Assembly: GCA_016197205.1 (NCBI GenBank)
Contig: JACPWG010000096.1
Location: 93,902 to 157,901, forward strand
Source: Planctomycetota bacterium
GTDB taxonomy: Bacteria > Planctomycetota > MHYJ01 > WSZJ01 > JACPWG01
DNA length: 64,000 nucleotides
Reading direction: 5' to 3'
The notes under the pieces were generated by a model. The model was not told where the DNA came from. It did no database searches and saw nothing but the letters and a program-made list of their open reading frames with translations. Each line of letters starts with the position of its first letter. Position 1 is the stretch's first letter. The translations under genes and the position numbers were made by a program. Of the stretch, positions 43,367-51,196 are shown in pieces.

Positions 43367-44218
43367 ATGACCGAACCTGGCTTCCGCTCCCTTCCGCGCG
43401 ACGAAATTCGTGTCGAGGACTTCGACCTCGCGGCCACCCTGGAATGTGGGCAGTTCTTCCGCTGCGCGCGCGAGGATCGGCCGGACGGGACCCGCTACCT
43501 GGTCTGGACGCGCGATCGGCTGTTCCGCTGCGCGCAGTCGGGCGACCGCCTCGCTTTTGACGGCATCGCCGAGGCCGGCTTGCGCCGTTTCTTCTCGCTG
43601 GACGAAGACCATGCCGCAAGGCTCGCTCGTCTCGGTCGCGATCCGAGGCTCGCGCCCGTGCTCGATCGATACCGTGGCGTCCGGCTGATCCGGCAAGATC
43701 CCTGGGAGTGCCTGGTCTCCTACATCTGCTCGGCCTACTCCAACATTCCGCGGATCCGGCAAAACGTGCAGGGGCTGGCCGAGCGCTTCGGTCGGCCGAT
43801 CGTTTTCGACGGCGTCGCCTCGCATGCGTTTCCGGAGCCCGGCGCCGTGCGGGAGGACGAGCAGCTCTCGGCGTTGCGGCTCGGCTATCGTCGACGGTAC
43901 GTGGCCGCTGCTTTTCGCACGGTCACGGACGCGTTCCTGGCAGGGCTTCGCGGCCGGCCCTATGCGGAGGCGAAAGCGGCCCTCCTCGCCCTCGACGGCG
44001 TGGGGGACAAGGTGGTCGAGTGCGTCCTGCTCTTCGGCCTGGGCTTCGGCGAGGCCTTTCCCGTGGACGTCCACATCCGCCGGATCCTGAGGCGGCTCTA
44101 CCACGGCGGTCGGCGCGTTACCGACCGGCGCCTGCGCGAGGCGGCGCAGCGGCGCTGGGGCGCGGACGCTGGCTGGGCCCAGCAATGCCTCTTCGCGGCG
44201 CGGTCGGAATTTCGTTGA
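43367..44218 (+). CDS. ogg: 8-oxoguanine DNA glycosylase (OGG1 type)
   Basis: The 283-residue protein is a helix-hairpin-helix DNA glycosylase of the OGG1 family. It removes 8-oxoguanine opposite C and nicks the backbone. The hairpin-helix motif is LDGVGDKVVECVLLFGLG, with catalytic Lys215 and Asp234 (FPVDVHI). The N-terminal DFDLAATLECGQFFRC and the QDPWECLVSYICSAYSNIPRI helix are typical of OGG1. The ATG at 43367 begins the conserved N-terminus; GTG 43304 would add 21 residues of repeat-derived sequence. It abuts the tRNA-His gene, whose promoter overlaps its stop. Confidence 0.9.
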   Translation: MTEPGFRSLPRDEIRVEDFDLAATLECGQFFRCAREDRPDGTRYLVWTRDRLFRCAQSGDRLAFDGIAEAGLRRFFSLDEDHAARLARLGRDPRLAPVLDRYRGVRLIRQDPWECLVSYICSAYSNIPRIRQNVQGLAERFGRPIVFDGVASHAFPEPGAVREDEQLSALRLGYRRRYVAAAFRTVTDAFLAGLRGRPYAEAKAALLALDGVGDKVVECVLLFGLGFGEAFPVDVHIRRILRRLYHGGRRVTDRRLREAAQRRWGADAGWAQQCLFAARSEFR

Positions 44219-44242
44219 AAATGGTCCTTCACCCGGTATAGT
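44215..44242 (+). promoter_or_regulatory. Promoter of tRNA-His gene with palindrome over the -10
   Basis: TTGAAA, a 16-bp spacer and TATAGT, ending 19 bp before the tRNA. The -35 overlaps the OGG1 stop. The perfect inverted repeat ACCCGGTA TAG TACCGGGT (44231-44249) covers the -10. Confidence 0.7.
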
Positions 44243-44260
44243 ACCGGGTCTACTCTTCGC

Positions 44261-44339
44261 GGTGGGTGTAGCTCAACTTGGTTAGAGCACCAGACTGTGG
44301 CTCTGGTGGTTGCGGGTTCAAATCCCGTCACTCACCCCA
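44261..44339 (+). tRNA. tRNA-His (GTG)
   Basis: The full cloverleaf is present. The acceptor GTGGGTG pairs with CACTCAC. The anticodon GTG sits at 44297-44299 in the loop CTGTGGC, and the T arm is GCGGG TTCAAAT CCCGT. The extra G at 44261 (position -1), facing C73, is the tRNA-His identity pair. CCA is encoded at 44337-44339. Confidence 0.97.
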
Positions 44340-44735
44340 CTCCTGACGGCGTCTCCCGGGGCGTCCGGCGTCGTCAGACCCTTCCCCCGTGCCGCTCCCG
44401 GTCCCGCCCCTTCCGAGGCCCTCCGAAAGCTCCGAGCGTGTTGAAGTCCGAGGGAGCTTTCGCCAACGCCGCCCTGCGCTCGCTCCCGGCGTCGAACCTA
44501 TCGGCCCGCGGCGACGCGGCGTGACGATGACCTTCTCCGTCTTGATGCGGACCGGCTGCGTGGAAACGTTTCCGCGGGACTTGATCAGCGCGGCGACGGC
44601 CTCGCGCGCCGGCCGGGCGGCGGCGAGGCGGACGATAGGTCGCGCGCCTTCCAGCCCCAAGCCCCGCGTGAAGGCGGAACTGCGAACGGCCGACGCGGCC
44701 TTCAAGCACCGTGTCCGCGAGTGGACAACGGGCCC
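44340..44735. other. 396-bp intergenic region with a partial family 2 copy
   Basis: No gene is visible. Positions 44660-44734 hold a partial repeat family 2 copy that ends at the stop of the TPR gene. Confidence 0.55.
44660..44734. repeat. Dispersed repeat family 2, copy D (partial)
   Basis: It contains CGTGAAGGCGGAACTGCGAA and ends GTGGACAACGGGCCC, one base before the TAG stop (44736-44738) of the TPR gene. Confidence 0.6.
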
Positions 44736-46295
44736 CTACTCCCCTCGCGGCGGCGGCGTCGCGGCCTCGTATTGGCGCGCCTCGTCGTGCCGACCGAGCC
44801 GCTCCAGCAACCGGCGTGCGCGGTTCATGCCGTCCCGCTCCATCGGCTCCAGCGCCAGATATTCCTGCGCAAAACGGAGCGCGTCCTCCAGCCGCCCTTC
44901 CTTCTCGTACAGCTCCGACAGGTGGAAGTACCCGTCCGCCATGCCCGGGTCGATCGCGACCACCGCGCCGAACTCCCCGATCGCGCCGCGCACGTCACCG
45001 GCGGCCCGCAGGATCAGGGCCAGATCGAAATGGACGTTCGGATCGTCGCCCGCCAGGTCGACCGCCCTTCGGGCCGTTTCGGTGGCCTCGGGAAGCTGCC
45101 CGAGCTTGTAGTGCAGAAGGGCCTTGGACGTCCAGCCCACAGGATTCTTCGGGGCCAGGCGTGAGACCTCGGAGAAGCGCAGGAAGGCCTGTTCGTAGTC
45201 TCCCTTCGCCTCGAAGACCTCCCCTAGCCCCAGCACGGCCCAGACGTCCTCCTCCTCTTCGTGCACGGCCCGCTGGTACAGGTCCTGGGCCCGCTGCAGG
45301 TTGCCCAGCTCCTGGTGCAGCGCCGCCTGCGCGCAGAGCACGGTGTGGCCGAAGAACAGCCCCGGGTCGTCGAGGTAGCGGCTCAGCTCCGGGCGCACGC
45401 GCTCGGGCATGCCCAGCCGACGGAGCAGCTCCGCTTTCTTGAAAAGATGCTGCAGCTCGCGGCGCGGATTGGTGGCGAGATTCGCCTCGATCGCTTCGAG
45501 CGCGGCCGGATAGTCGCGGAGCCGGTAGAGGACTTCGTAGCGGGCGAGATGCACCTTGTGCAGGTTCGGCTCGAGCGCGACCGCCGCGTCGTAGAAGGGG
45601 AGCGCGGCACGGGGGTCCCCGATCTCGTACAGGATGTCGCCGACGCTCGCGAGGTAGTTGGGATTGTCGGGCCAGAGGTGCGCGGCAAGGTCGTACTCGA
45701 CCATTGCCTCCCCTTTTCGGCCCAGCTCGGCGAGGATGTACCCCAGCAGATTGTGGATCCGCGCCAGGAGATGGTCGGTCTCGGGCGCTAGTGGCACCGC
45801 CTCCTCGAGCAGCTCCATCGCCCCCTGCGAATCCCCTTGCCCCATCCGCTCGAAGGCCTCCCAGAAGAGCTGCTCCGCGCGGTCCAAGTCGCTTTCCTCG
45901 GACTCGGTGCCTGCGGCCGCGGCCGGCGAGGCTTCGGCTACCGGCAAGGGCCCAGGCTCGGGGGCTGCAACCGGAGCGGGAGCCGGAGCTGCCTGCGCAA
46001 AAGCAGGTGGGGGTGGGGCGGCGGCTGCCGGCGGGGGAGGATGGGGCCGCGGCAGGCCGGGCGCCTCCGCGGGGGAGGAGGGCGCCGCGGACACGGGCGC
46101 ACCGGACGGACCCGCCCCCTCGGCCGACGGGGCGGCCGCGACCGCCGCGGCTCCGTCGGCCGGAGCGGCGGCGGCGGGTTCGTTCGCCGGCGTCTCCGAC
46201 GGCGGGGCGACGATCCACTCGTCCTCCCCGTCCCCCTCCTGCGGCGGGAGGAACGGGCGCGCTCCGCCGTCCTCGGAGCTTTTGCCTTCCGACAT
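44736..46295 (-). CDS. TPR protein with low-complexity N-terminus
   Basis: The 519-residue protein has an acidic start, then an Ala/Pro-rich low-complexity region (about residues 30-135). From about 140 to the end it is a TPR superhelix of at least eight units, for example GEAMVEYDLAAHLWPDNPNY and GDYEQAFLRFSEVSRLAPKN. No signal peptide or membrane helix is visible, so it is probably cytoplasmic or a linker to the exported partner. The start ATG at 46295 has weak upstream signals. Its stop touches a family 2 repeat. Downstream of the CUB-like gene by 26 bp, so the pair is probably one transcript. Confidence 0.85.
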   Translation of the reverse strand: MSEGKSSEDGGARPFLPPQEGDGEDEWIVAPPSETPANEPAAAAPADGAAAVAAAPSAEGAGPSGAPVSAAPSSPAEAPGLPRPHPPPPAAAAPPPPAFAQAAPAPAPVAAPEPGPLPVAEASPAAAAGTESEESDLDRAEQLFWEAFERMGQGDSQGAMELLEEAVPLAPETDHLLARIHNLLGYILAELGRKGEAMVEYDLAAHLWPDNPNYLASVGDILYEIGDPRAALPFYDAAVALEPNLHKVHLARYEVLYRLRDYPAALEAIEANLATNPRRELQHLFKKAELLRRLGMPERVRPELSRYLDDPGLFFGHTVLCAQAALHQELGNLQRAQDLYQRAVHEEEEDVWAVLGLGEVFEAKGDYEQAFLRFSEVSRLAPKNPVGWTSKALLHYKLGQLPEATETARRAVDLAGDDPNVHFDLALILRAAGDVRGAIGEFGAVVAIDPGMADGYFHLSELYEKEGRLEDALRFAQEYLALEPMERDGMNRARRLLERLGRHDEARQYEAATPPPRGE

Positions 46296-46321
46296 GCGCG
46301 CGGCCCTGACTCGGGGGACGG

Positions 46322-47455
46322 CTAGCGAATCGGGACCGCGCTCTCCTGGCGGTACTCCAGACGATAGGTGATGACGTACTCGTAGCCGCTTCGGTCCGTC
46401 ACGGAGAGCGTGAGGTAGTTCGTGGCATGGGCGAGCGGGACCGCATGGTCTTGTTCCAGCACCAGACAGCCCGCGTAGTCCCGCTTTTCTTTCACGGCGG
46501 CGTTGATGTTTTCGCCGCGCAGGTTGTTCGGATCGGAGCTCTGAAAGAGCGTCCAGGAGGCGATGTTCTGCCGGTTGATCCCGGTGTACGCGTTCGCGTA
46601 GAACTTGCGCCCGCCGTCGCGGAACGAGAACTCGAGCCTCGGGCGCGTGACGATGCGGACCTGCCGGCTCCACGCGTGGTTCTCGTGAAAGTGCAGTTCG
46701 AGCGTCGTGGCCTCCACGACGCAGGCCAGGATGCTCAGGTGATACACGCCGCTCGAGTCGCAGGTCACTTTCGAGATCTGCGGATGGCTGAAGCGGATCT
46801 CGGGACGCACGGCCAAGGGGCGGCCGCGCTGGTCCCAACCGCGCGGCAGGAAAAGAAAGTCCTCGCCGACGAGCACCGTGTACTGCGCCTGCAGGGGATG
46901 TCCATCGGGTTCGATGACCTCGACGCGGGTCAGCACCTGCGGCTCGACGTACACCGGCGGCCGCGCGGGCGGCTGGGGCGGGTAGTCGGTCGCGGGCGGC
47001 GGCTCCTCGACGGGCGGCGCTTCCTGGGCCACGCGCACGCTGAAGCCTTCGAGGTCGAAACCGTACCCCTCGGTCGCTTCGTCGGAGCGGAGGGCCACGA
47101 GCAGGCTCGCCGCGGTGATCGGTTCGGTGACGTAGTTCTGGTAGCTGCCCGTCAGGCTCTTCATGAGCGTGCGCTTCCCGTATGCGTCCACGGCGTAGAT
47201 GTCCACGTAGTCGTAGCCGTCCTCGACGTCCAGCATGCGGAACTTCACGCGGTACTGCATGCCGCCCGGCACGAAGATCTTCGCCGGCGCGAGGTAGGAG
47301 GACTTGAGGGTCTGGTTGGCAGGATACGGGTGGGGCGTGGAGAAGGGGAGGCTGTACTCGACCCAGGCGGACTGGGCCTCGGCGAGGGGCGCTGCCGACA
47401 GGAAAGCGAGCGCGGCGATCGAGAGCGCCGCGGTGAGCGCGTGACGTGCGAACAT
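46322..47455 (-). CDS. Exported CUB-like domain protein
   Basis: The 377-residue protein has a signal peptide (MFARHALTAALSIAALAFLSAAPLAEAQ). Residues about 40-145 resemble a CUB-type beta-sandwich: AKIFVPGGMQYRVKFRMLDVEDGYDYVDIYAVD, then LLVALRSDEATEGYGFDLEGFSV. A Pro-rich linker (EEPPPATDYPPQPPARPP) follows, then a second beta domain. The ATG lies after GGAGGTCCGCC. It is probably cotranscribed with the TPR gene. An extracellular binding role is inferred from the fold. Confidence 0.82.
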   Translation of the reverse strand: MFARHALTAALSIAALAFLSAAPLAEAQSAWVEYSLPFSTPHPYPANQTLKSSYLAPAKIFVPGGMQYRVKFRMLDVEDGYDYVDIYAVDAYGKRTLMKSLTGSYQNYVTEPITAASLLVALRSDEATEGYGFDLEGFSVRVAQEAPPVEEPPPATDYPPQPPARPPVYVEPQVLTRVEVIEPDGHPLQAQYTVLVGEDFLFLPRGWDQRGRPLAVRPEIRFSHPQISKVTCDSSGVYHLSILACVVEATTLELHFHENHAWSRQVRIVTRPRLEFSFRDGGRKFYANAYTGINRQNIASWTLFQSSDPNNLRGENINAAVKEKRDYAGCLVLEQDHAVPLAHATNYLTLSVTDRSGYEYVITYRLEYRQESAVPIR

Positions 47456-47549
47456 GGCGGACCTCCGGCTGGCTGAGGGGGGGAAGCCCCCGGGCGTTTC
47501 AAAGACGCCCCGGTCGGCCTGGGGCCGCGCCGGGGCGGGAGACGGTCAA

Positions 47550-47987
47550 GGAGAGGCAGGCGATAAGCCGAGTTTTGTTCCCTTGCGGGCGGCGGCCATT
47601 CGTCTGGGACGCGCGTTTCCACGCGACTCGAACGACCTACCCGAGGACGTCGGACGGGCAGCCCTTATCCGGCCCGATGGCGAGTCGCCCCGCCGCCGGC
47701 GGAGTCGTCCTCCTATTTGGTCTTTCTCCGGGTGGGGTTTTCCGGATCCCCCGCCTCGCGGCGGGAGCGGTGAGCTCTTACCTCGCCTTTTCACCCTTGC
47801 CACGGAGGCCGCGTTCGCCGTGTCCGTGGCGCTCGCGGACCCCGTTCGGCGGTATGTTCTCTGTGGCACTGTCCCTGGCCCGGCCGTTACCGGCCGGGGC
47901 GGTCCCCGTTAGGGATCACCCTGCCCTGCGGAGCTCGGACTTTCCTCCCCCCGCTCGCGCGGGGAGCGGCCGCCTGCCTGCCTCTCC
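47550..47987 (-). ncRNA. rnpB: RNase P RNA, type A
   Basis: The minus strand carries the catalytic RNA of RNase P, about 438 nt. The P1 helix pairs GGAGAGGCAGGC at the 5' end with GCCUGCCUCUCC at the 3' end. The conserved GAGGAAAGUCCGAGCUCC (P4 5' half), CCACAGAGAACAUACCGCC, the GGUAAGAGCUCACCG arm, and the 3' ACAAAACUCGGCUUAU are all present. The overall layout is type A. A 10-bp palindrome GTTACGTAAC lies at 47991-48000, just upstream. Confidence 0.95.
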
Positions 47988-48005
47988 AATGTTACGTAAC
48001 GACGT

Positions 48006-48752
48006 TCACTGCTTCGGCATTTCCGTTTGCTGCGCGTCTTCTTTTTGTTGCGCGATCAACTGCCGATCCAGCTCGGCCAGCTCTTCGGCTTTCACCAGCG
48101 GGATTCCCCGCAACTGTTCGCGGAAGCCCGTCGGGTCAGCGGCGAGGCGCTCCGCCACCGTCTTCGCGGCGGAAATGAAAACCACGCTCTTCTTCCGGAC
48201 TTCGTCCCGGGCCGTCGGCTTCACGAACGCCGCGAGGATGCGGTAGCCCGGGCTTTCGATGCGGAACCAGATCTTCGCGTCGGTGGACAGCGCGCCGGTC
48301 TCGGTGGGCCGGTACGTCAGCACGATCACCGCCGTGGCGCGCATCTTCGGCAGCACGGGCCCGTCGTACACGCCCACCGTGTAGTAGACGCGGAGCCCCG
48401 TGTCCCTGAGCAGCAACGTCATCCGCGACCGGAGGCCCTCCTTGTCGTCGAGGACGACCATGTCCGCCCTCTGGGGTAGAATCACGTACTTGCCGAGCCC
48501 CAGGCCCCGGACCACGCGCGCCGTGAACGGCAGGTGGTCGAGCATGAAGTCGTAGGTCTCGAGGTTCGATTTGACGTCCTCGTGGGGCAGCGTCACGGTG
48601 AAGGAGGCCCCGTCCGCCACACGTCGGACCTGGGTCAGGTAATCCCCGTCGAGCTTGTCGAAGGGGATCTTCACTTCCTCCGCGAGCAGGGGCCCGGCAA
48701 GCGCAACGCACCAGAGGCCGAGCAGCATCGGGACCCGCGGGATCCAATTCAT
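48006..48752 (-). CDS. Exported protein of unknown function
   Basis: The 248-residue protein has a signal peptide (MLLGLWCVALAGPLLAEE). The mature chain is beta-rich in its middle (SFTVTLPHEDVKSNLETYDFML, GLRVYYTVGVYDGPVLPKMRA) and helical at its Gln/Glu-rich C-terminus (ELAELDRQLIAQQKEDAQQTEM). I do not recognise a family. It ends 18 bp before rnpB on the same strand, so readthrough from its promoter into rnpB is possible. Confidence 0.78.
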   Translation of the reverse strand: MNWIPRVPMLLGLWCVALAGPLLAEEVKIPFDKLDGDYLTQVRRVADGASFTVTLPHEDVKSNLETYDFMLDHLPFTARVVRGLGLGKYVILPQRADMVVLDDKEGLRSRMTLLLRDTGLRVYYTVGVYDGPVLPKMRATAVIVLTYRPTETGALSTDAKIWFRIESPGYRILAAFVKPTARDEVRKKSVVFISAAKTVAERLAADPTGFREQLRGIPLVKAEELAELDRQLIAQQKEDAQQTEMPKQ

Positions 48753-48986
48753 GAGCCGACTCCCACCGTGGGCTGGAACCGGGCGCGCGCCGCAGGAGGG
48801 GCGCGCGAGGGCTGCTCCGAGAACTCGTCAGTATACCCAGGCTCGCGCCGAGGGGCCAGAGGAATCGACCTGAATGGCGTCCACGCGCGCTCCGCCCGCA
48901 ACCACCCAACTTCTCTCCCGCGAATCGACCCCGGCCGGTAGTGCGCGGGGAGGCGAGCTGGAACCCCGGGGCGACGAAGGACATCC

Positions 48987-49016
48987 CGAGGCCGCTCCCT
49001 CACGGTCGCGGTTCGG
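48987..49016 (-). repeat. Dispersed repeat family 1, copy d (forms HEAT gene stop)
   Basis: CCGAACCGCGACCGTGAGGG plus AGCGGCCTCGG on the minus strand. It supplies the last residues (EPRP) and the TGA stop of the HEAT-repeat gene. Confidence 0.75.
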
Positions 49017-50325
49017 CATCTGCTCGCCCGAGGTCGTCGGGTTCAGGGGGGAGCGAGAGCGCGCCACGGTCCTCGGCAAGAGTCAGCCCGCCCTGGTCCG
49101 CGCCCGGCTCCGCCAACGTGAGCCGACCCGGCGCCGCGTCCTTGAGCCTCCGCTGGATCGCGGCGACCGCGTCCTTCGCCGCGGCGCGAAGCCCGCGCGC
49201 ACGCAGCCCGGGGGACCTACGCGCCAAGTCCAGAAGCGGTTCCACGGCCCGCACGCCGCCCACCCGTTTCAGCGCTCCGAGCGCGGCCGCCTGCACGAGC
49301 GAGTCGGAGTGCCGAAGGAGCCGGATGAGGTCCGACTCCGCGCGTCGCTCCCCGAGGCTGCCCAGGGTGGCTGCCGCCGCGGCAAGGGTCTCGACGCTTT
49401 CCGACCGCAGGAGGGGGAACAGCCGCGGGGCGAGACCCCGGGCCTGAAGCCGGTCGACGGCGTCAATGGCGATCCGTTGGACCTCCGCGCTGCGATCCTG
49501 CAGGGCCCTTTCCAGAACCGGCCGTAGTGCCGACCTCGGGTGCTCGTCGACCACCGCGCCGAGCAGCAGCTTGCGCGCGGCGACGTCCAGGTCCTGACGC
49601 AGGAAGACCTCCGCCAGGGCCGACCAACCCTTCGGGCCAAGGTGTCGAGCCGCGTCAATCCTGATCTCCGGGTTCACGTCGGCGGCGAGGGCTGACCGGC
49701 ATGCCTTCACCGTGGCGGTGTGCTCGGGAAACTCCCGGACCAGGAGTTGGAGGTTGAAGCGGCGGACGCCGACCACCGGGTCCTCGACCGCGTTCGCAGC
49801 CAGGCGAGCGGCCATGCCGCAGGGCGGGGAGGCGTCGAGCCGTGTCGCCAAGCCGGCAACGGTCCGCAGCACGCCGCACAAGCGAAACAGATTGTCGACG
49901 AGGGTGGGGAAGCTCCATGTGAGGCGGTGCCCCTTGCTTTCCAGCGTACCGCCCTCCCACTTTGGACCCGGCCCCCGGACCAAGCCTCGGATTTCCCCTC
50001 GGGCGTCCCTGTCGAGCACGGCGATGGCAAGCGGGGTGGCCGTGCGCACGTACACGCCCGCATCGAAGGTCGGATCCCCCGTGAACAATTGCCGACCCTG
50101 GAGAAGCTTCATGGCGCGCGTGGACAGGTTACGCGGACCCGCCCGCAGCTCCACGAGGAGATGCTTCGCCTCCGCGACGATGCGTGTCTCGTCCCCGCCG
50201 GCGGCGAGCGTCAACCTGCAGGCGCCGAGCGTCCCCTCGAAGCGACCGACCGCGTTGCCGGGCACGGTTCGATGCGCGAGCCCGAGCTGCTCCGCGGCCT
50301 TTGCCCAGGCATCGAGTGCAGGCAT
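49000..50325 (-). CDS. HEAT-repeat protein
   Basis: The 441-residue protein has an N-terminal domain without a recognised family (residues 1-180) and about six HEAT-like helical pairs from about 190 to 390. Examples are PEIRIDAARHLGPKGWSALAEVFL, SAEVQRIAIDAVDRLQARGLA and SDSLVQAAALGALKRVGGVRAVEPLL. A flexible Pro/Asp-rich tail follows. No signal peptide is seen. The start at 50325 is the first Met of the frame. The last residues (DAEPRP) and the stop come from a repeat family 1 copy. The gene is divergent from the toxin-antitoxin pair and looks less GC-rich than its neighbours. Confidence 0.82.
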   Translation of the reverse strand: MPALDAWAKAAEQLGLAHRTVPGNAVGRFEGTLGACRLTLAAGGDETRIVAEAKHLLVELRAGPRNLSTRAMKLLQGRQLFTGDPTFDAGVYVRTATPLAIAVLDRDARGEIRGLVRGPGPKWEGGTLESKGHRLTWSFPTLVDNLFRLCGVLRTVAGLATRLDASPPCGMAARLAANAVEDPVVGVRRFNLQLLVREFPEHTATVKACRSALAADVNPEIRIDAARHLGPKGWSALAEVFLRQDLDVAARKLLLGAVVDEHPRSALRPVLERALQDRSAEVQRIAIDAVDRLQARGLAPRLFPLLRSESVETLAAAAATLGSLGERRAESDLIRLLRHSDSLVQAAALGALKRVGGVRAVEPLLDLARRSPGLRARGLRAAAKDAVAAIQRRLKDAAPGRLTLAEPGADQGGLTLAEDRGALSLPPEPDDLGRADAEPRP

Positions 50326-50454
50326 GCAGAAGTTCTTCCCGTGTGAATGTCGGACGGCGGATGACGGTTCAATGCCCGGTCGGACCGGGCGGCGCCGGGG
50401 ATCGGAGGGACGGGAGCTCTGCCGTCATGCGCTGGCTCCGAGGAAAGTCTCGGC

Positions 50455-50484
50455 TTGTCCTGAACCCTGCCGCCCACGTATAAT
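50455..50484 (+). promoter_or_regulatory. Promoter of the toxin-antitoxin operon
   Basis: TTGTCC, an 18-bp spacer and a perfect TATAAT. Transcription would start near 50491, about 80 bp before the antitoxin ATG. Confidence 0.65.
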
Positions 50485-50572
50485 GGGAGGTGTATCAAGG
50501 CGTCAACCGCCTGAAGCAAGGGCCGCGCGGTCGTCGGTTCTTCGGGATCCATTCCTCAACAGGGCTTGCCAG

Positions 50573-50797
50573 ATGGCTACTCTACCCACCTCCGTGTTCG
50601 ACCTCAGTCCGGCGGAAAAACTCCAGCTTGTCGAGGATCTCTGGGACGATCTAGCCGCCACGCCCGGGGCCGTCCCCGTGCACGACTGGCAAAAGGAGGA
50701 ACTCGCGCGCAGAAGGGCCAGGCTGGCAACAAATCCGGGCTCCGTGCTTTCCTGGGAGGAACTCAAGCGAAGGGTGCGGAGCGGCCATGCCCGCTAA
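50573..50797 (+). CDS. Addiction-module antitoxin (TIGR02574-type)
   Basis: The 74-residue protein fits the small addiction-module component family: SVFDLSPAEKLQLVEDLWDDLAA, then WQKEELARRRARLATNPGS and WEELKRRVR. It is the first gene of the operon and overlaps the toxin start by 11 bp. It is predicted to bind and neutralise the RelE/ParE-type product and to repress the operon. Confidence 0.88.
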   Translation: MATLPTSVFDLSPAEKLQLVEDLWDDLAATPGAVPVHDWQKEELARRRARLATNPGSVLSWEELKRRVRSGHAR

Positions 50798-51086
50798 GCT
50801 CGTCTTCGCGTTGGAGGTCGGTAAGGACCTTGCGGAGGCCTACGAATGGTATGAGGAGCGGCGAGTGGGGCTCGGGGAGGAATTCCTCTCCTGCGTCGAG
50901 GCTTGCGTGGAAGCCCTCGCGAGGACCCCCGAACTCCATCCCATTGTGCACGAGGACTACCGACGGGCGCTCGTGCGTCGATTCCCTTATGCGATCTTTT
51001 ACGAAGTCGTTGGCGAAAGCGTCACGATCTACTGCGTGTTTCACACCTCGCGAGAACCTGCGAAATGGCAGAAGCGGTTGCGTTGA
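50787..51086 (+). CDS. RelE/ParE-family toxin
   Basis: The 99-residue protein shows the compact RelE/ParE fold: VGKDLAEAYEWYEERRVGLGEEF, HPIVHEDYRRALVRRFPYAIFYEV and the final VTIYCVFHTSREPAKWQKRL. The C-terminal half bears the Arg/Lys/Phe positions typical of the group. RelE-type toxins cleave mRNA at the ribosome and ParE-type toxins block gyrase; sequence alone does not decide. It overlaps the antitoxin gene by 11 bp, so translation is coupled. Confidence 0.88.
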   Translation: MPAKLVFALEVGKDLAEAYEWYEERRVGLGEEFLSCVEACVEALARTPELHPIVHEDYRRALVRRFPYAIFYEVVGESVTIYCVFHTSREPAKWQKRLR

Positions 51087-51196
51087 TTTTGGCAGCACGC
51101 GAGAGGGCGAAGTAGTTTCTCCGCGGGCCCGTTGCCAGGATGCGGGGCGACGGGGGCTTCTTGTTTGGTCCCAGGGTCTTCACCCACTTCCGCCCC

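Noticed and set aside
47446..48246. Open frame across the RNase P region
   Set aside because: The conserved RNase P RNA sequence and structure on the other strand explains the region; the frame lacks any family signal.
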